Origin: Trichodelitschia bisporula
Taxonomy: Eukaryota; Ascomycota; Dothideomycetes; Phaeotrichales; Phaeotrichaceae
Assembly: GCA_010356995.1 (NCBI GenBank)
Contig: ML996712.1
Location: forward strand, 1-64,000
Direction: 5' to 3'
DNA: 64,000 nt
The notes beneath the pieces were generated by a model. It worked only from the letters and a program-made list of their open reading frames with translations, did no database searches and was not told where the DNA came from. Position numbers and translations under genes: made by a program. Below, one piece after another: positions 52,978 to 64,000 of this stretch (position 1 is its first letter; each line of letters begins with the position of its first letter).

Positions 52978-55544
52978 TTCTAAGACGTGCGAAAAGACGG
53001 TGGGAGCGACTGAAGCGAGTGACGAATACGAAGACGGCGGCGGATGGTCTTTGAATGGCGTTCCGCAGGGCGCATCTTATATATGCCGTACAGCGCACGG
53101 CGCCTCCCGCGTGGCATCAATGCGCCCACCGAACAAGCCAGGTACGCGAAAGGCTATTCAACGCTTCATCTGCGGGGACCGGGGCCGCACAGAGAGCGAC
53201 GGCATAGCACATGGTGCGCGCAGGCCCGCCCGGCATCAGGCGCAATACCCTACTGCTCACGTTGACCGCCCTGATCCGGCCTGCAAACCCGATTGCAATG
53301 GTGGACCAGCGTACCGGACCTGCACTCTCCGCCACCGCCTCGTTTATCCCAACACTCGTGGTGCTGGGCGTCCGAGGGGCCAATCCGCGGTCGCGGAGGG
53401 TGTTTGTCTGCGACGTCGAGATGAAGCTGTTATTGGTCTTTGGTGTGGGGGATATACAGTGCGTCCGAGCCTGAGCCCGAGCCCTATGGGTCGTTGGGCG
53501 AGGCTTGGCGGCTTGTTTCGTTTGGCACGGAACGAGCAATGCTTGTGGTGATGCGACGCGGGGTGGAGCAAGAGTCGGGATGCCGATCGGGCGTTAGGAA
53601 GAACACATACTCCACTTTCATGCGGAATGGAAGCTGCACAAAAATTACGTCGGACGCGCGTGTGGCGTGTAATCACGATAGGCGAAGAGGGCGTCGGAAG
53701 CGAGAACCCTCGGAAAGCCCTAACCCCCCGGCTCGTCCGTGGAATTCTCGAAGCCTCAAAGGCAGGCAGGGCACGCCATCCACGCGGAACACCAATCGGC
53801 GGGGAACACCAAGCGATCTGGGCAAGACAGGCGATGAGGCGAACTGAGCCCTCAAGCGAAATCTGGGAATCACTTTGCGGCGACATCAGGGCCATTCGGC
53901 GGTTTTCCTGGATAGACCGCGAGCTGATGGTGCTTGCAGCCCTCGGTACATTCATGTCACAGCGGGCGGTGGAGAGATTTCCACGCGGGGTTGTCGATCG
54001 ACACTGGGACCTCGCCTGGTCAGCGCAAGGCGCGCCCGGATGCGGCAATGGCGTCGTTCGGATATCCCGCTGGTGACTAGCGGCAGCCGGCCTGCCGTCG
54101 ACCTCGTGCGAGCCCTCAGGGACTAGCTCGGTGTCGTCCCACAGGCCGTCACTGCGTCCGCGACGAGAAGCAAAGTAGCCTGCATAAGGATCTGTATACG
54201 AAGCCTTGCGTAATCCACCGCCTGCTAAGATGCGCCGAGGCGGCTGCGCTACCCCGCTTTGCGTAGATCCGGGGAAGCGGGCGAGAGCGTTCGTGAACGA
54301 CGGCTGCGCGCCAGGCGGATAGAGTTTGGACCGCAGAGTACCGAGTTCCAGGGGCGATGGCGCTCATCGGGGATCTTAGGCGGGGTGCATTGCGTGCACA
54401 AGGCCTGTGGTGGGATCGATGCAGCGTGTGGAGGGTGCATAATTCGCTCGAGCGCTATAAGAGCCTTTCAGCGTCGTTCGCCATATACCCTTGTTATTAG
54501 CGGTTCGTAGCGGGCGGTGAGGCTGATTGAGGACAGAAGCCCTGGTGGATGCGGGCCCGGGCGTGCCGATTGATTCGAGCTAGATTTCCGCGTTGAGGTT
54601 GAGCGAATGAGTGAAGCTTCTGGGTAGGTATATTTCCGTGGGTGACGGGCCGACGGCGGCAAATATCTGGGTTCGACCTCAAATTGCTGAGATGCAGGCC
54701 ATTCGTCGGCGGATATCAGTCCGCGAAGGTGAAGATGCGAACGCGGCCTTCACAGATGAAGCAGAGAAACGAGTATGCAAGAATGATGAAGCAGATAGTA
54801 AGGCGTTCCACGCGGAGAAGCCGGACAGATGCCGCATGAGGAGCATACTCAATCGACGGGCCGCATTCGGGAGAGAAGACGCTGGAGCTTAGAGCAGACG
54901 AGATACTTTGGAATTCACAAGGTGAAAAATGGATTCCGCGCGGACAGGCGGCTAGACGCTGGGTAGGAAGCACCGCAACTGCAAACCTGGAGTCGAGAGC
55001 CGGCAATCACGCTGCAGACGAAACTGAGGCAAGGCGGCGCGGCGAGATGACGATGTTCGTCGTCCTCTTCCCTTGACCGTTCAGAGTCACTTACTCTATC
55101 TGTTGGCACTGGGTGTTCAGTCAGTGCTCCCCATGTTGTCAAGCATCTGGAAGCGATATGGTATACTTGCAAGAGGTTCGCAGACAGAGGAGAATGCCAT
55201 TCGGCCATTGGAGCAGCAGACATACATTCCAGCGTAAGTACTTCTTACACCTGATAGTCTCTGTCAGCAGTCGTACATCTAGCATCTCATAAGTACTTAC
55301 ATCAAGCGCGTTCCACTCAGGCGAGGTGTTGTGGAAGTGAAGATGAAAAGTGGTGTTCAAGTGAAGGTGAAAAGAAGAGATTTCGCAATGTCAAAGAAGA
55401 GATTTCGCGATGTCGCAGAATCCCTCATCAATGTCGTCATCATCAGCCCCTCATACCTCGCCATCCCTTTCACGTTTAGGCGAAGGGATCATAACCCATG
55501 GCATTAAGAGCGCGCACAAAAATCAGTCCTCTACCCCCAAACAT
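52978..55544. other. Long region without a supported gene
   Basis: About 2.5 kb. Frames up to 234 codons occur on the minus strand (53344-54048) but show no family pattern. A 22-bp near-repeat AGAAGAGATTTCGC(A/G)ATGTC occurs at 55373 and 55395. The part next to 52978 is the promoter of the secreted-protein gene. Confidence 0.45.
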
Positions 55545-56774
55545 CTACGGCTTCAGTAAAACCTTCCCCATCGTCTTCCTCCCCTCAAGATCCTCATGCG
55601 CCCTCGCAACCTCCTTCAACGGATACACATCATGCACCCTAACATCCACCCCCTTCGCCACCATATCCCACAACTCCTTCGTATATGCTTCCCACTCCTC
55701 CCTCTCCGCAACATACCCCATAAGCGTCGGCCTCAACAGCTTGATATTCTTCGCCGTCAACCGAAAGAGAGCCACCGGCTCCACCGGTCCACTCGCATTC
55801 CCAAAACTCACCAACGTGCCCTTCCGCGCCAAAACCTCGAGATCAACGTCAAAAGTCGCCTTCCCCACGCCGTCAAACACCGCCGCCACGCCCTTCCCTC
55901 CCGTAGCCTCGGCGACTACACGCTTGATCTCCTCCGTCTCATACCCGCACACAACATCCGCCCCCAGCTTCCGTGCGACGCCCTCCTTTCCCTCCCCGAC
56001 CGTCGCAATAACCTTCCCGCCCAGAATCTTCACCAACTCAACCATCAACCCGCCCACGCCCCCTGCGGCGGCGTGAACGAGGATCCAATCCCCCTTCTTA
56101 ACTTCATACGCCTCGCGCACGAACGTCAGCGCAGTGAGACCCTGCAGCAGCGCGGCCGCCGCGACGTCGCCGCCCACGCCCTCGGGGATCTTGGTGGCCA
56201 TCGCGGCCGACGCGAGGGAGTATTCCGCATACGTCCCTTCGCCCATGTACGCGACCCTATCGCCCGGCGTGAGGCCGTATATGTTGCCGGATCCGACGGA
56301 GAGGACGGTGCCGGAGGCTTCGCGGCCGAGGATGTAGGGCATTTTGGGGGCGGGGTACAGGCCGGTGCGGAAGTACCTGGGTTGGTTTAGCTTAGGGGGT
56401 TGGGGGTTTGGGAGAGGAGGGGGGGGAGCCTACGTGTCGATATAGTTCACGCCGATGAACTCGTTCTTGACGAGTACTTGTCCTTTGCCGGGCGAGGGGA
56501 CGGGCGCGTCGGGCGTGTATTCCAACACCTCTCGGCCGCCGGTTTTGTAGATTACGACTGCGGGACCGGCTTTGGGAATTTCGCTAGCCATTGCGCGGGA
56601 GGCTGAAAAGCTGCGATGGGTCGAAGGGAGGCGTGTGGGATTGAGCTGTGCGGTTAAGGCGCGGAGACGAAACGAGGTATCTGAGCGGGTTGAAGCGACG
56701 CGAAGACGAGACGAGGAAATCCAGCGGGTTGGAGCGACGCAGAATGGTAGCTGGAGGACCGCTCGGACAGACAT
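55545..56774 (-). CDS. ZTA1: Zeta-crystallin-like NADPH:quinone oxidoreductase
   Basis: Exons 56434..56774 and 55545..56376, 57-nt intron (GTAGGC..CCCAG), 390 aa from the upstream ATG. MDR superfamily: GroES-like N-terminal domain (VVIYKTGGREVLEY, NEFIGVNYIDTYFRTGLYP, LGREASGTVLSVG) and Rossmann domain with the NADPH motif HAAAGGVGGLMVELVKILG and ADVVCGYETEEIK. It lacks the structural-zinc Cys set, as in quinone reductases. The first 61 residues (MSVRAVLQLPFCVAP..RSFSASRA) are Arg/Ser-rich without acidic residues except one Asp and look like a mitochondrial presequence. A second ATG at 56591 starts exactly at the family's usual N-terminus (MASEIPKAGPAVV). It reduces quinones with NADPH, protecting from oxidative stress. 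Confidence 0.93.
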
Positions 56775-57224
56775 ATATGTTGTTTTGGGGAGGAAGTGAG
56801 GTTTATCATGCGCAAGCTGTGAGGTTTGTCATACACAAGCTATTTGGTGAGGGTGGTGGGGCGGTGGGGTGGGGCCGCCGGGACGGCCGGGTAGCTACCG
56901 TAATGCCAGGTAGCTAATGCGGGGTTAGGCTAAGGCCGACGGCGTGGCTTACCGATGCGCGCGGTGGGGGCCGCGTGCCGAAGCGGCGGGAATCACCATC
57001 GGCGTTAAGGGACGTGGCTTGCATTTGAAACATGATAACGCCGATCGGGACGAAGAATGGACGCGGCTGAACTGAAGCTTGATATCACCGCTCGGGATTC
57101 AGGATTAGATTCTACGGTACGTTGTACGGATGTAGACGCTCGGGATTAGATTCCTACGGCGCAGATGCTTAGTATTAGACTCCTACGGTGTAGATACTTC
57201 GGTGATGTTCTGATATCTCGGCCT
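56775..57224. other. ZTA1 promoter and CLP1 3' flank
   Basis: No gene. Contains the small repeat listed at 57100-57190. Confidence 0.5.
57100..57190. repeat. Small imperfect tandem repeat
   Basis: GGATTAGATTCTACGGTA (57102), GGGATTAGATTCCTACGGCG (57142) and GTATTAGACTCCTACGGTG (57171) are three drifting copies at 30-40-bp spacing just past the CLP1 stop. Confidence 0.7.
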
Positions 57225-58740
57225 TTACCCAACCAAATCAACCACATCCTCCGGAAACCCCCCCCACAGCAGCGCCTTCGCCGGGACCCTTGCACTCACC
57301 GGACTCAGCACACGCAGCTTCTTCTTCCCCTCATCCACATCCGCGACATACACGTAGCCCATCACACTCGCCATCCTGATCTCATCCGCGCTCTCACTCG
57401 GGTCCGCGTGTGTAACAGCGAGGAGGCTGTTTTGTAGAGCTAGAGATGGGGTGATCTTGTCTTGGGCGCTGCCGTACACTTCGGGCTCGTACTCGTCGTC
57501 GTCGTCCGCGGTGGAGGAGGCGCCGGGGTCGAATGCAGAACTCGTCGCCGCTGAAAAACATTAGCTTTTGCCCGAACGGTAGAAGCGAGAAGGGAAGGGA
57601 GGGGGGCCTACGGCCTGAGACGCGGAATATGGATGTTGAAGCGAAGTCGAGCATTTGCGTGTATGGCGAGAGGGTAACGGCGCCGCGCCCAAAAAAGTAC
57701 TCGCGTATCTGCGCCTGCCGTGCTGCGCGCATCCAGCTCTCATCGCGGTCTACACATCCACCGCTTTTGTCGAGTTTCAGGATGGAGGTTGGGCTGCCCG
57801 GGGGATAGAGCTGTTTGAGGGAGGAGTAGAGGCGTTCGGAGCCGAGGACGATGAGGGTTGTTACTGCGCCGTTAGCTAGGTAAAAGAAGGGGGAATAGAA
57901 CCACGAACCCGAGAACTCGCTCACAATGTACTGAATAAGCTCATAGCCTCCTTTACCGCTGGCGACAGATCCAGACGTATCAACCACACACCCCCCCGCC
58001 CTAACATCCCCATCCTCATCCAGGCGACTCGTAACCGCCAGTGCCAACCTCGTCACCAACCCCTTAAACAACCTCGCATTCTCCTCCGGCACCGCACTCC
58101 CCAAATGATACACAAGCGGCATCTTAACCGGCACCACACTCGGCCCAGAGATAGGACTACTCCCCCACCCCTCCTCCACATCCACCAAACTCGCAAACGT
58201 AGCCGCAGATAACGTGCCCGGCACCGATAGCATGCCCATCCCCGGATCCAAGTTCACAACGACGGTCTGCCTCCGTGCTTTCACCGCATACCCAGTCAAT
58301 ATCCTCACCAGACTCGTCTTCCCACTCCCCGCCGGCCCGACCACGCACACCCGTGGCCCTATCCCCCCTCCCATCTCCGCCGCGTTCCTCATCCCTTCGA
58401 GCGCGAAATGCAGATTCGCATACTGCCCCATCGGCGTCTCCTCCGCCACATACTCCCCATCCGCGGCACCGGTTATCTCGAGCACGCACCCGTGCCAGGT
58501 GTACACAGCCCCCTTGGCGTGCTGGAAGTTGTAGGGGACTTGGGGGGCGAGTTCGGTGCCGAAGAGTTCGGCGGTGCCGGAGAGGAGTTTTATGGTTAGG
58601 GGGGAGTGCGGGGGGGATTCGAAGCGGTACTCTGTGCGGGGGGGGAGGGTGTGCGTCCTTGATGTTGGGGAGGGGGCGGAGGTGGGGGGGGGAGCGTTGG
58701 AGAGGGTTAGGCCGGGGAGGGTGAGGCCGGGGATTGACAT
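57225..58740 (-). CDS. CLP1: mRNA cleavage and polyadenylation factor Clp1
   Basis: Exons 57612..58740 and 57225..57550, 61-nt intron (GTAGGC..TTTCAG), 484 aa. N-terminal beta domain (TEYRFESPPHSPLTIKLLSG, AELFGTELAP), P-loop GPAGSGKTS near residue 134-143, NLDPGMGMLSVPGTLSA Walker-B-like region, and CVVDTSGSV. The C-terminal domain follows the intron with GYVYVADVDEGKKKLRVLSP and ends ALLWGGFPEDVVDLVG. It is a subunit of cleavage factor IA in the nucleus, bridging Pcf11 and the poly(A) machinery. Fungal Clp1 binds ATP but is generally not an active RNA kinase. The central domain carries a short insertion of acidic Gly-rich sequence (RLDEDGDVRAGG). Confidence 0.94.
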
Positions 58741-59144
58741 TGTGGTGATGTAGACGTAGGTGGAGGGGGAGAGTGGTGGGGGTGGTGGTGTCGCGGTGCG
58801 ACGGGGCGTTCGCTCTGTTTACGCTTACGAGATTGAATCTCCGTGCGATGCAATGGCGAAATTTGCAGCGAAAAGGGTATGTAAACGACGGGGCGGGTAT
58901 TGAGTTGCGTGGAATGCGTTGCGTGGTCGACGCGTTGTGTGGAATGCGGAGGAGCTTGCGGAGGAGCTTTGCGGCGTTAAAAATTCTTGCCTCAGGCACC
59001 AATTTCTGCCTCATCACAACCGGGCCGTTCATGGCATCCACCACAAACGCAGCGAGCGCCGCCAACGAGCTTCAATAATAGTGCTACTGACTGCCTGCCA
59101 TTACTCGCCTTCACCGCACCGCGCCATCATCAGCTATCTGCAGC
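58741..59144. other. CLP1 promoter and ALG2 3' flank
   Basis: A 404-bp space between two minus-strand genes. No additional gene supported. Confidence 0.5.
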
Positions 59145-60633
59145 CTAACCCCCCCAGCACTCCTCCGGACACCCACCAGTCCCCCCCTGCCGCATCACAG
59201 TCACAAGCACTCCAATGAGGAGCACCAATCCCGCCCCAGCCCACACCAACATCCTCCCATCCAATACCGGCGGCCGAGTAACGCTCGCCAGCGCACCCAA
59301 CTCCTCCTCAAACCGCTTCGCCATCCTCTCCTTCGAAAAAAGTTCCACAACCCTCTCCCTCCCCCTCCGTCCCATCCCCCTTAACCCCTTCTCATCCCCC
59401 TCAAGCACCCCCCTCATAACCCGCGTCCACTCCTCCACCGCCCCCACATCGCGTAACCACCCTGTCTCCCCCTCAACCACCGTCTCCGTCGGCCCCCCCT
59501 CATTCGCCGACAGCACCGGTACCCCGGCGAGCATAGCCTCCAGCGGCACAATACCAAAATGCTCATTCCGGGGCGTGTACACCAGCAGCCTCGCCGAGGC
59601 CAAGAGCGTCGCCTTCAAGCCGCTCGGGACGGAGAGCAAGAACAGGACCTGAATGTTCGCCGGAATGGCCTGGGCGCTCACGATCGTGCGCGCCGTTGCA
59701 TGGGCCAGACGGAGCGACTCGGCCAGCGCGGCAAGCTCGTTGTGATACTGGACGTTTTCGGGCACGCGCGCATCGTACCCGCCTAGCTCTTTAGTCAACA
59801 TCCCATATCGGCGTAAGAAAAACCCACCCGCGATGACGAGCCGCGTGTTCGTGCGCTCGGCCTCTGAAAGGCGCGCGAAGGCGCGGATAGCGAGGCCTAT
59901 GTCTTTTTTGCGCTCGAAGCGGTTTATGCTAAGCAGGACCCGCGTGTTGGGCCATAAGTGCCCCGTACTCTCCGGCGTGTTCTTTGTGTCGACGCAGGGG
60001 TACACGACCCGTGGCTTGCGGTCCTTTAAGCGGGGGAATACGGACGCGAAGACACCGAGCGTGAAGTTGCTGTTGACGACGATGCCGTCGGCACAGCCTG
60101 TGCTCCAGCTCTCGAGCGCGTCGAATGGGTATCTGTACACGCGCTTGAGCAGCCCGCCCTTCTGCGCGAGCAACTTGTCCGGAAAATGGCAGTAGAAGAG
60201 TAGGCGCGCTGGGGGATACACCCAGCGCAGCAGCGGGACGCCCGCGCTCAACTGGTCCACTACAAACGCGCTTGGCTTCAAAGCGCGCAGCTCGCCCGTG
60301 TACACGATTTGCAGTATGAGGTGCACCTGCCGCAGGATAGCACATAGAATCGCGAAACGGCCTAGAATAGACGGAGGCACGACGTTGCCGCGGACGCGCA
60401 CGTCGAGGGTACCTTTTTACTCAGCTACGGACCTCAGTATGTGCCACCGCACCTGGGGTAGACGTACCATCGCGCGCCTCGTCGAAGCAGTGTGTGGGGT
60501 CGCGGTGCGAGGTGAAGATTGTGACTTTGTGCCCGCGGTCTTGGAGGCCGACGGCTGCATCGATGATGAGCCGTTCTGCACCGCCGATGCCTAGATCGGG
60601 GTGGAAGAAGACTACGTGCTGTGGCGGGGGCAT
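59145..60633 (-). CDS. ALG2: Alpha-1,3/1,6-mannosyltransferase Alg2
   Basis: Exons 60468..60633 and 59145..60412, 55-nt intron (GTACGT..AAAAAG), 477 aa. GT4 family, GT-B fold: N-terminal [17 protein letters not shown], then [55 protein letters not shown], and the nucleotide-sugar EX7E motif in [20 protein letters not shown] hydrophobic C-terminal segment ([20 protein letters not shown]) anchors it to the ER membrane. It adds the second and third mannose to the dolichol-linked oligosaccharide on the cytosolic face of the ER. It shares a 229-bp divergent promoter with VPS15. Confidence 0.95.
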
Positions 60634-60862
60634 GGTGGTGTTCCGTCCTCCGTCTCCTCCGCGAACTCCGATGAAGCCGCGTGGAAGCTGGGGATGACGT
60701 AAGCCAAACATGCGACACTATCACGTGTAGGCATCACAACCCCGATGCGACGACGTGCTGCCCGACTCAGCGTTCCATCTCTGCTTGCATTGGAAAGTGA
60801 CTGAATGCCACTGCCATGCCAGCAGCCTTACCCTTCTCTCAACAAACCCACTCCCGGTGACG
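60634..60862. promoter_or_regulatory. Divergent ALG2/VPS15 promoter
   Basis: 229 bp between the two start codons, without a TATA box at a useful distance from either. No specific site assigned. Confidence 0.6.
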
Positions 60863-63800
60863 ATGGGCCAGGGCTACTCTCTAACCACGCTATCGGCCGG
60901 CGCCGCGGGCATCGACGTGCCCGAGCTATCGGACCTCAACTACGAAAAGTCGCTCGGAAATGCGCGGTTCATGAAATGCATCCGCGCGCGCCACAAAGAC
61001 GGGTTGGTGGTGGCCAAGGTGGTGATGAAGCCGTATCCCAGCCTGAAGCTGGATGACTACGTCCGGACCCTGATAGGTATGTTTGCCTGTCTTGTGGGTA
61101 GCAAGTCTAATAAAGCAGATGAGCGGCGGGTATTGAATGAAATACCGAATGCGCTGGGTTATCATCGGATCATTGAGACGGGGACTAGTGGATATCTCGT
61201 CCGCCAGTATATCCATAGCTCGCTTTACGATCGCATGAGGTAGCCTATTCTGCATATCATGGTATCCTCCCTTCTAACTCGCATCCCCAGCACTCGCCCG
61301 TTCCTCGAAGATATCGAGAAGAAATGGCTTGCCTTCCAGCTGCTCTGCGCGGTGCGCGACTGTCACGCCCAGAACCTCTACCACGGCGACATCAAGACTG
61401 AAAACATCCTTGTCACGTCCTGGAACTGGCTGTACTTGGCTGACTTTTCGTCCTCATTCAAGCCGACCTACCTCCCCGAAGACAACCCGGCCGACTTTTC
61501 CTTCTTCTTCGACACCTCCGGCAGGCGGACATGCTACCTGGCGCCGGAGCGCTTCCTCGGGCCCGGCGAAGATGCCACCGGAAAGCCGCCCATCAACTGG
61601 GCCATGGACATTTTCAGCGTCGGGTGCGTCATCGCAGAGCTGTTCCTCGAGACGCCCATTTTCTCCCTTAGCCAGCTATTCAAGTACCGCTCAAAGAAGG
61701 AGTACGACCCGGAGCACACGCACCTCAACCGCATCGCCGACAAGGACATCCTCGACATGGTCGCCCACATGATCCAGATCGACCCGCAGGATCGGTACAC
61801 GGCCGAGGAGTACCTCAACTTCTGGCGTCACAAGGCGTTTCCCGAGTACTTTTACAGCTCGCTACATCAATACATGTATGTCATCACCGACCCGACGTCC
61901 GGCCGGCGGCCCATCACGGCTGGGAACGAGAATCTCGGCGAGGCCGACGACCGCATCGACCGCGTGTACGACGAGTTCGATAAGATCTCGCAGTTTTTGG
62001 GATACGAGAGCGTGGTCAAAGGCTCGCGCGACCGCTACGGCATCGGTTCGGACACCGTGCTCTTCCCGCTGCAGGTCGACATCCCCAACAACCGCCACCA
62101 AGCATCAGCGTTGAACAACAAAACCGCCGACGACGGCACTCTCATCTTCGTAACGCTCGTCGTGTCCTCAATCCGCAGCACCGCGCGCGCCACAGCCCGC
62201 GTCCGCGCGTGCGAACTCCTCCTCGCATTCGGCGAGCGCGTCACCGACGAAGCAAAGATGGACCGCATCCTACCGTACCTAGTCTGGCTCCTAAACGACA
62301 AGGCAGACATCGTCAAATGCGCCGCCATACGTACGATAACGCAGCTGCTAGCGCTCGTCCAAGCCGTGTCCCCGATCAACGCGTACATCTTCCCCGAGTA
62401 CCTGCTCCCGCGGCTCCAGCCCTTTGTCCTCGGCGTCAACTCCAAACCCAGCCCATGGGTGCGCGCCACGTACGCATCGTGTCTGGCTACCCTCGCGACC
62501 ACGGCGTCGCGCTTCCTAGGCATGATGCAGGCACTGCGCGCGGACGGGACGATCCCGACGAGTGATCCCGAGGCGGAGGATGGCACGGTCAGCCAGTCCG
62601 TGTATCAGAACCTATTCGACCTCGCGCGCGAAGATCTTATGGGGCAGTTTGAAGCGCAGACGAAGGCGCTGCTTACAGACTCCGACTCGGCGGTTCGGCG
62701 CGCGTTTTTGGGGTCTGTGTCGACGTTGTGTGTGTTCTTTGGTACGGCGAAGGCAAGTGATGTTATTTTGAGCCATCTCAATACCTATCTGAACGATAGA
62801 GATTGGATGCTCAAATGCGCGTTCTTTGAGACGATTGTGGGTGTGGCGACGTTTGTTGGCGCGCCTAGCTATGAGGAATTCATCCTCCCGCTCATGATCC
62901 AGGCATTAGCGGACCCGGAAGAGGCCGTGGTCGAGCGCGTTCTGCGTTCTTTTGCCTCCATTGCCGAACTTGGCCTCTTTCAACGCTTCAAGACGTGGGA
63001 GCTTGTTGACGTCGTCGGCCGCTTCATGATGCACCCTAACATCTGGATTCGCGAGGCCGCCGCGCAGTTCATCTCAGCTGCGACTACGTATCTGATGCCA
63101 GCGGACTATCACAGCGTCATAATACCGCTCATCCGCGTCTACTTGAAGGCCTTACCGACGGACCTCAGTCACCTCGCTCTCCTCGATGCGCTGAAGAAAC
63201 CCCTCCCGCGATTGGTGCTCGAGATGGCGAGCAACTGGGCGTTGAAGTCGGAGCACAGCCTCTTTTGGAAGACGGTAAACCAGCAGCACACATTCTCATT
63301 TGGGGCTGGGAGCACGCTGCCGTCCATCTCTGCGCGAGATCTCGGTCCAAAGGCCCTTGGCCGCGTGCGTAAGAATGAGGAGGACGAGAACTGGATTCAA
63401 CGGTTGCGCAATGCGGGCATGACTCCTGAAGATGACTTTAAGCTGCTTGCCATGAGGGAGTACATCCGGCGCTCAGCCCATCGCAAGTCACAAGAGCACG
63501 CCGACTCCACACCCTCCAAGTTGAACGGCATCGTAGCACTGAAGGACCTCGGTATTGCGGCACAAACCATCTTCTTCTCGCAAGACCAGGATCTATTCCG
63601 ACAGAACACGGCACAGATCACGTCTACCGATGGCCACCGCACCATCGCCGAAGCGCTGCAGGACGCGTCGTCACCGACGCCCGAAGCCAAACTCAAACCG
63701 CCCGCAATCGCCACTGACCTCCCCCTCCCCTCTCCAAGCCTCAGCGTCCCCAATTCCGGCCTCCAAACCCCCGCCGAAGGTCCGCATCCCCCGCGCCCTC

Positions 63801-64000
63801 CCCTCGCCACCTCCCCTGTCAACTCCGTCCTCAGCCTCCGCCTCAGCGACCAAACCGTCAACCGCAAACCCAGCGCCATAACCCTCCTCCCCCGCACCGC
63901 CAGCAACAGCACCAAAGCCGTCGCCGAAACAAGCACAACCCCCGCCACCGCCTTCGCCAAACTCGAATCCCTGCCACCCCAAAAACCCCCCCTAACCATG
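60863..64000 (+). CDS. VPS15: Vps15/PIK3R4 protein kinase, 3' end beyond the window
   Basis: Exons 60863..61076, 61119..61239 and 61291 onward, introns 42 and 51 nt (GTATGT..GCAG, GTAGCC..CCCAG); 1015 codons visible. It starts MGQGYS, an N-myristoylation signal used by the family. Kinase domain: FMKCIRARHKDGLVVAKVV, HGDIKTENILV catalytic loop, LADFSSSFKPTYLPEDNP, DTSGRRTCYLAPERFLG. Here DFS in place of DFG is normal for Vps15. From about residue 400 a HEAT-repeat region (LLNDKADIVKCAAIRTITQL, DSDSAVRRAFLGSVSTLC). The linker begins in Pro/Ser-rich sequence near the window end; the WD40 domain lies outside. It is the regulatory subunit of the Vps34 PI3-kinase on endosomes and phagophores. Confidence 0.95.

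Noticed and set aside
53344-54048. 234-codon minus-strand frame
   Set aside because: Composition-driven, no recognisable motif, and competing frames on the other strand.
61440-61470. Loss of the DFG motif in the VPS15 kinase domain (DFS here)
   Set aside because: Degenerate DFG is normal for the Vps15 family, so it is not an anomaly.
1-64000. CRISPR arrays, rRNA, bacterial operon features
   Set aside because: None seen. Direct repeats are tandem minisatellites without regular unique spacers, and the gene structure is eukaryotic.

Overview
The window is nuclear DNA of a filamentous ascomycete (Pezizomycotina). It has a HET-domain gene, a Ty1/copia retroelement, and GC-rich housekeeping genes whose spliceosomal introns are very short (about 40-100 nt, most 42-65) with GT..AG ends and CTAAC/CTGAC-like branch sites. 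The protein set fits a filamentous ascomycete: Mdv1, Trs85, fungal monofunctional chorismate mutase, Mep/Amt and Vps15. I cannot name the genus; Dothideomycetes would be a guess.

Layout. 1-13.7 kb is accessory: the 3' part of a HET-domain gene, an LTR-like remnant, three kinds of tandem repeat, a 371-aa disordered ORF, a copia fragment, a nearly full-length degraded copia element (5237-10531, two 141-bp LTRs about 10% diverged), a 70-bp tandem array starting at its 3' LTR, and a poorly resolved minus-strand locus. 13.8-34.6 kb is conserved core: chorismate mutase (-), MDV1 (+), POL32/cdc27 (-), tubulin cofactor D (+), an ammonium transporter (-), mitochondrial RNA polymerase RPO41 (+) and TRS85 (+). 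34.6-50.5 kb is a second accessory block dominated by a minus-strand ORF of 2984 codons built from several repeat families. It is followed 20 bp downstream by a 683-codon ORF, preceded by tandem intron-like modules and duplications, and flanked by an unknown four-exon gene. 50.5-55.5 kb has a hairpin, a diverged duplication and a gene for a putative secreted Ala/Pro-rich protein. 55.5-64 kb is core again: ZTA1-like quinone reductase (-), CLP1 (-), ALG2 (-) and VPS15 (+, running off the window).

The core genes are unrelated single-copy functions: aromatic amino acids, mitochondrial fission and transcription, DNA replication, tubulin folding, ammonium uptake, vesicle tethering, mRNA 3' processing, N-glycosylation and PI3-kinase signalling. 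Several pairs share short divergent promoters (ARO7/MDV1 327 bp, POL32/TBCD 221 bp, ALG2/VPS15 229 bp).

The most unusual feature is the giant repetitive protein. Roughly 980 residues are an 11-residue repeat (consensus close to INGIVAETQAK) whose hydrophobic spacing fits a hendecad amphipathic helix, like perilipin-4, synuclein or LEA 11-mers. It is interleaved with younger duplications, and the upstream side carries three near-identical 64-nt GT..AG intron-like blocks.
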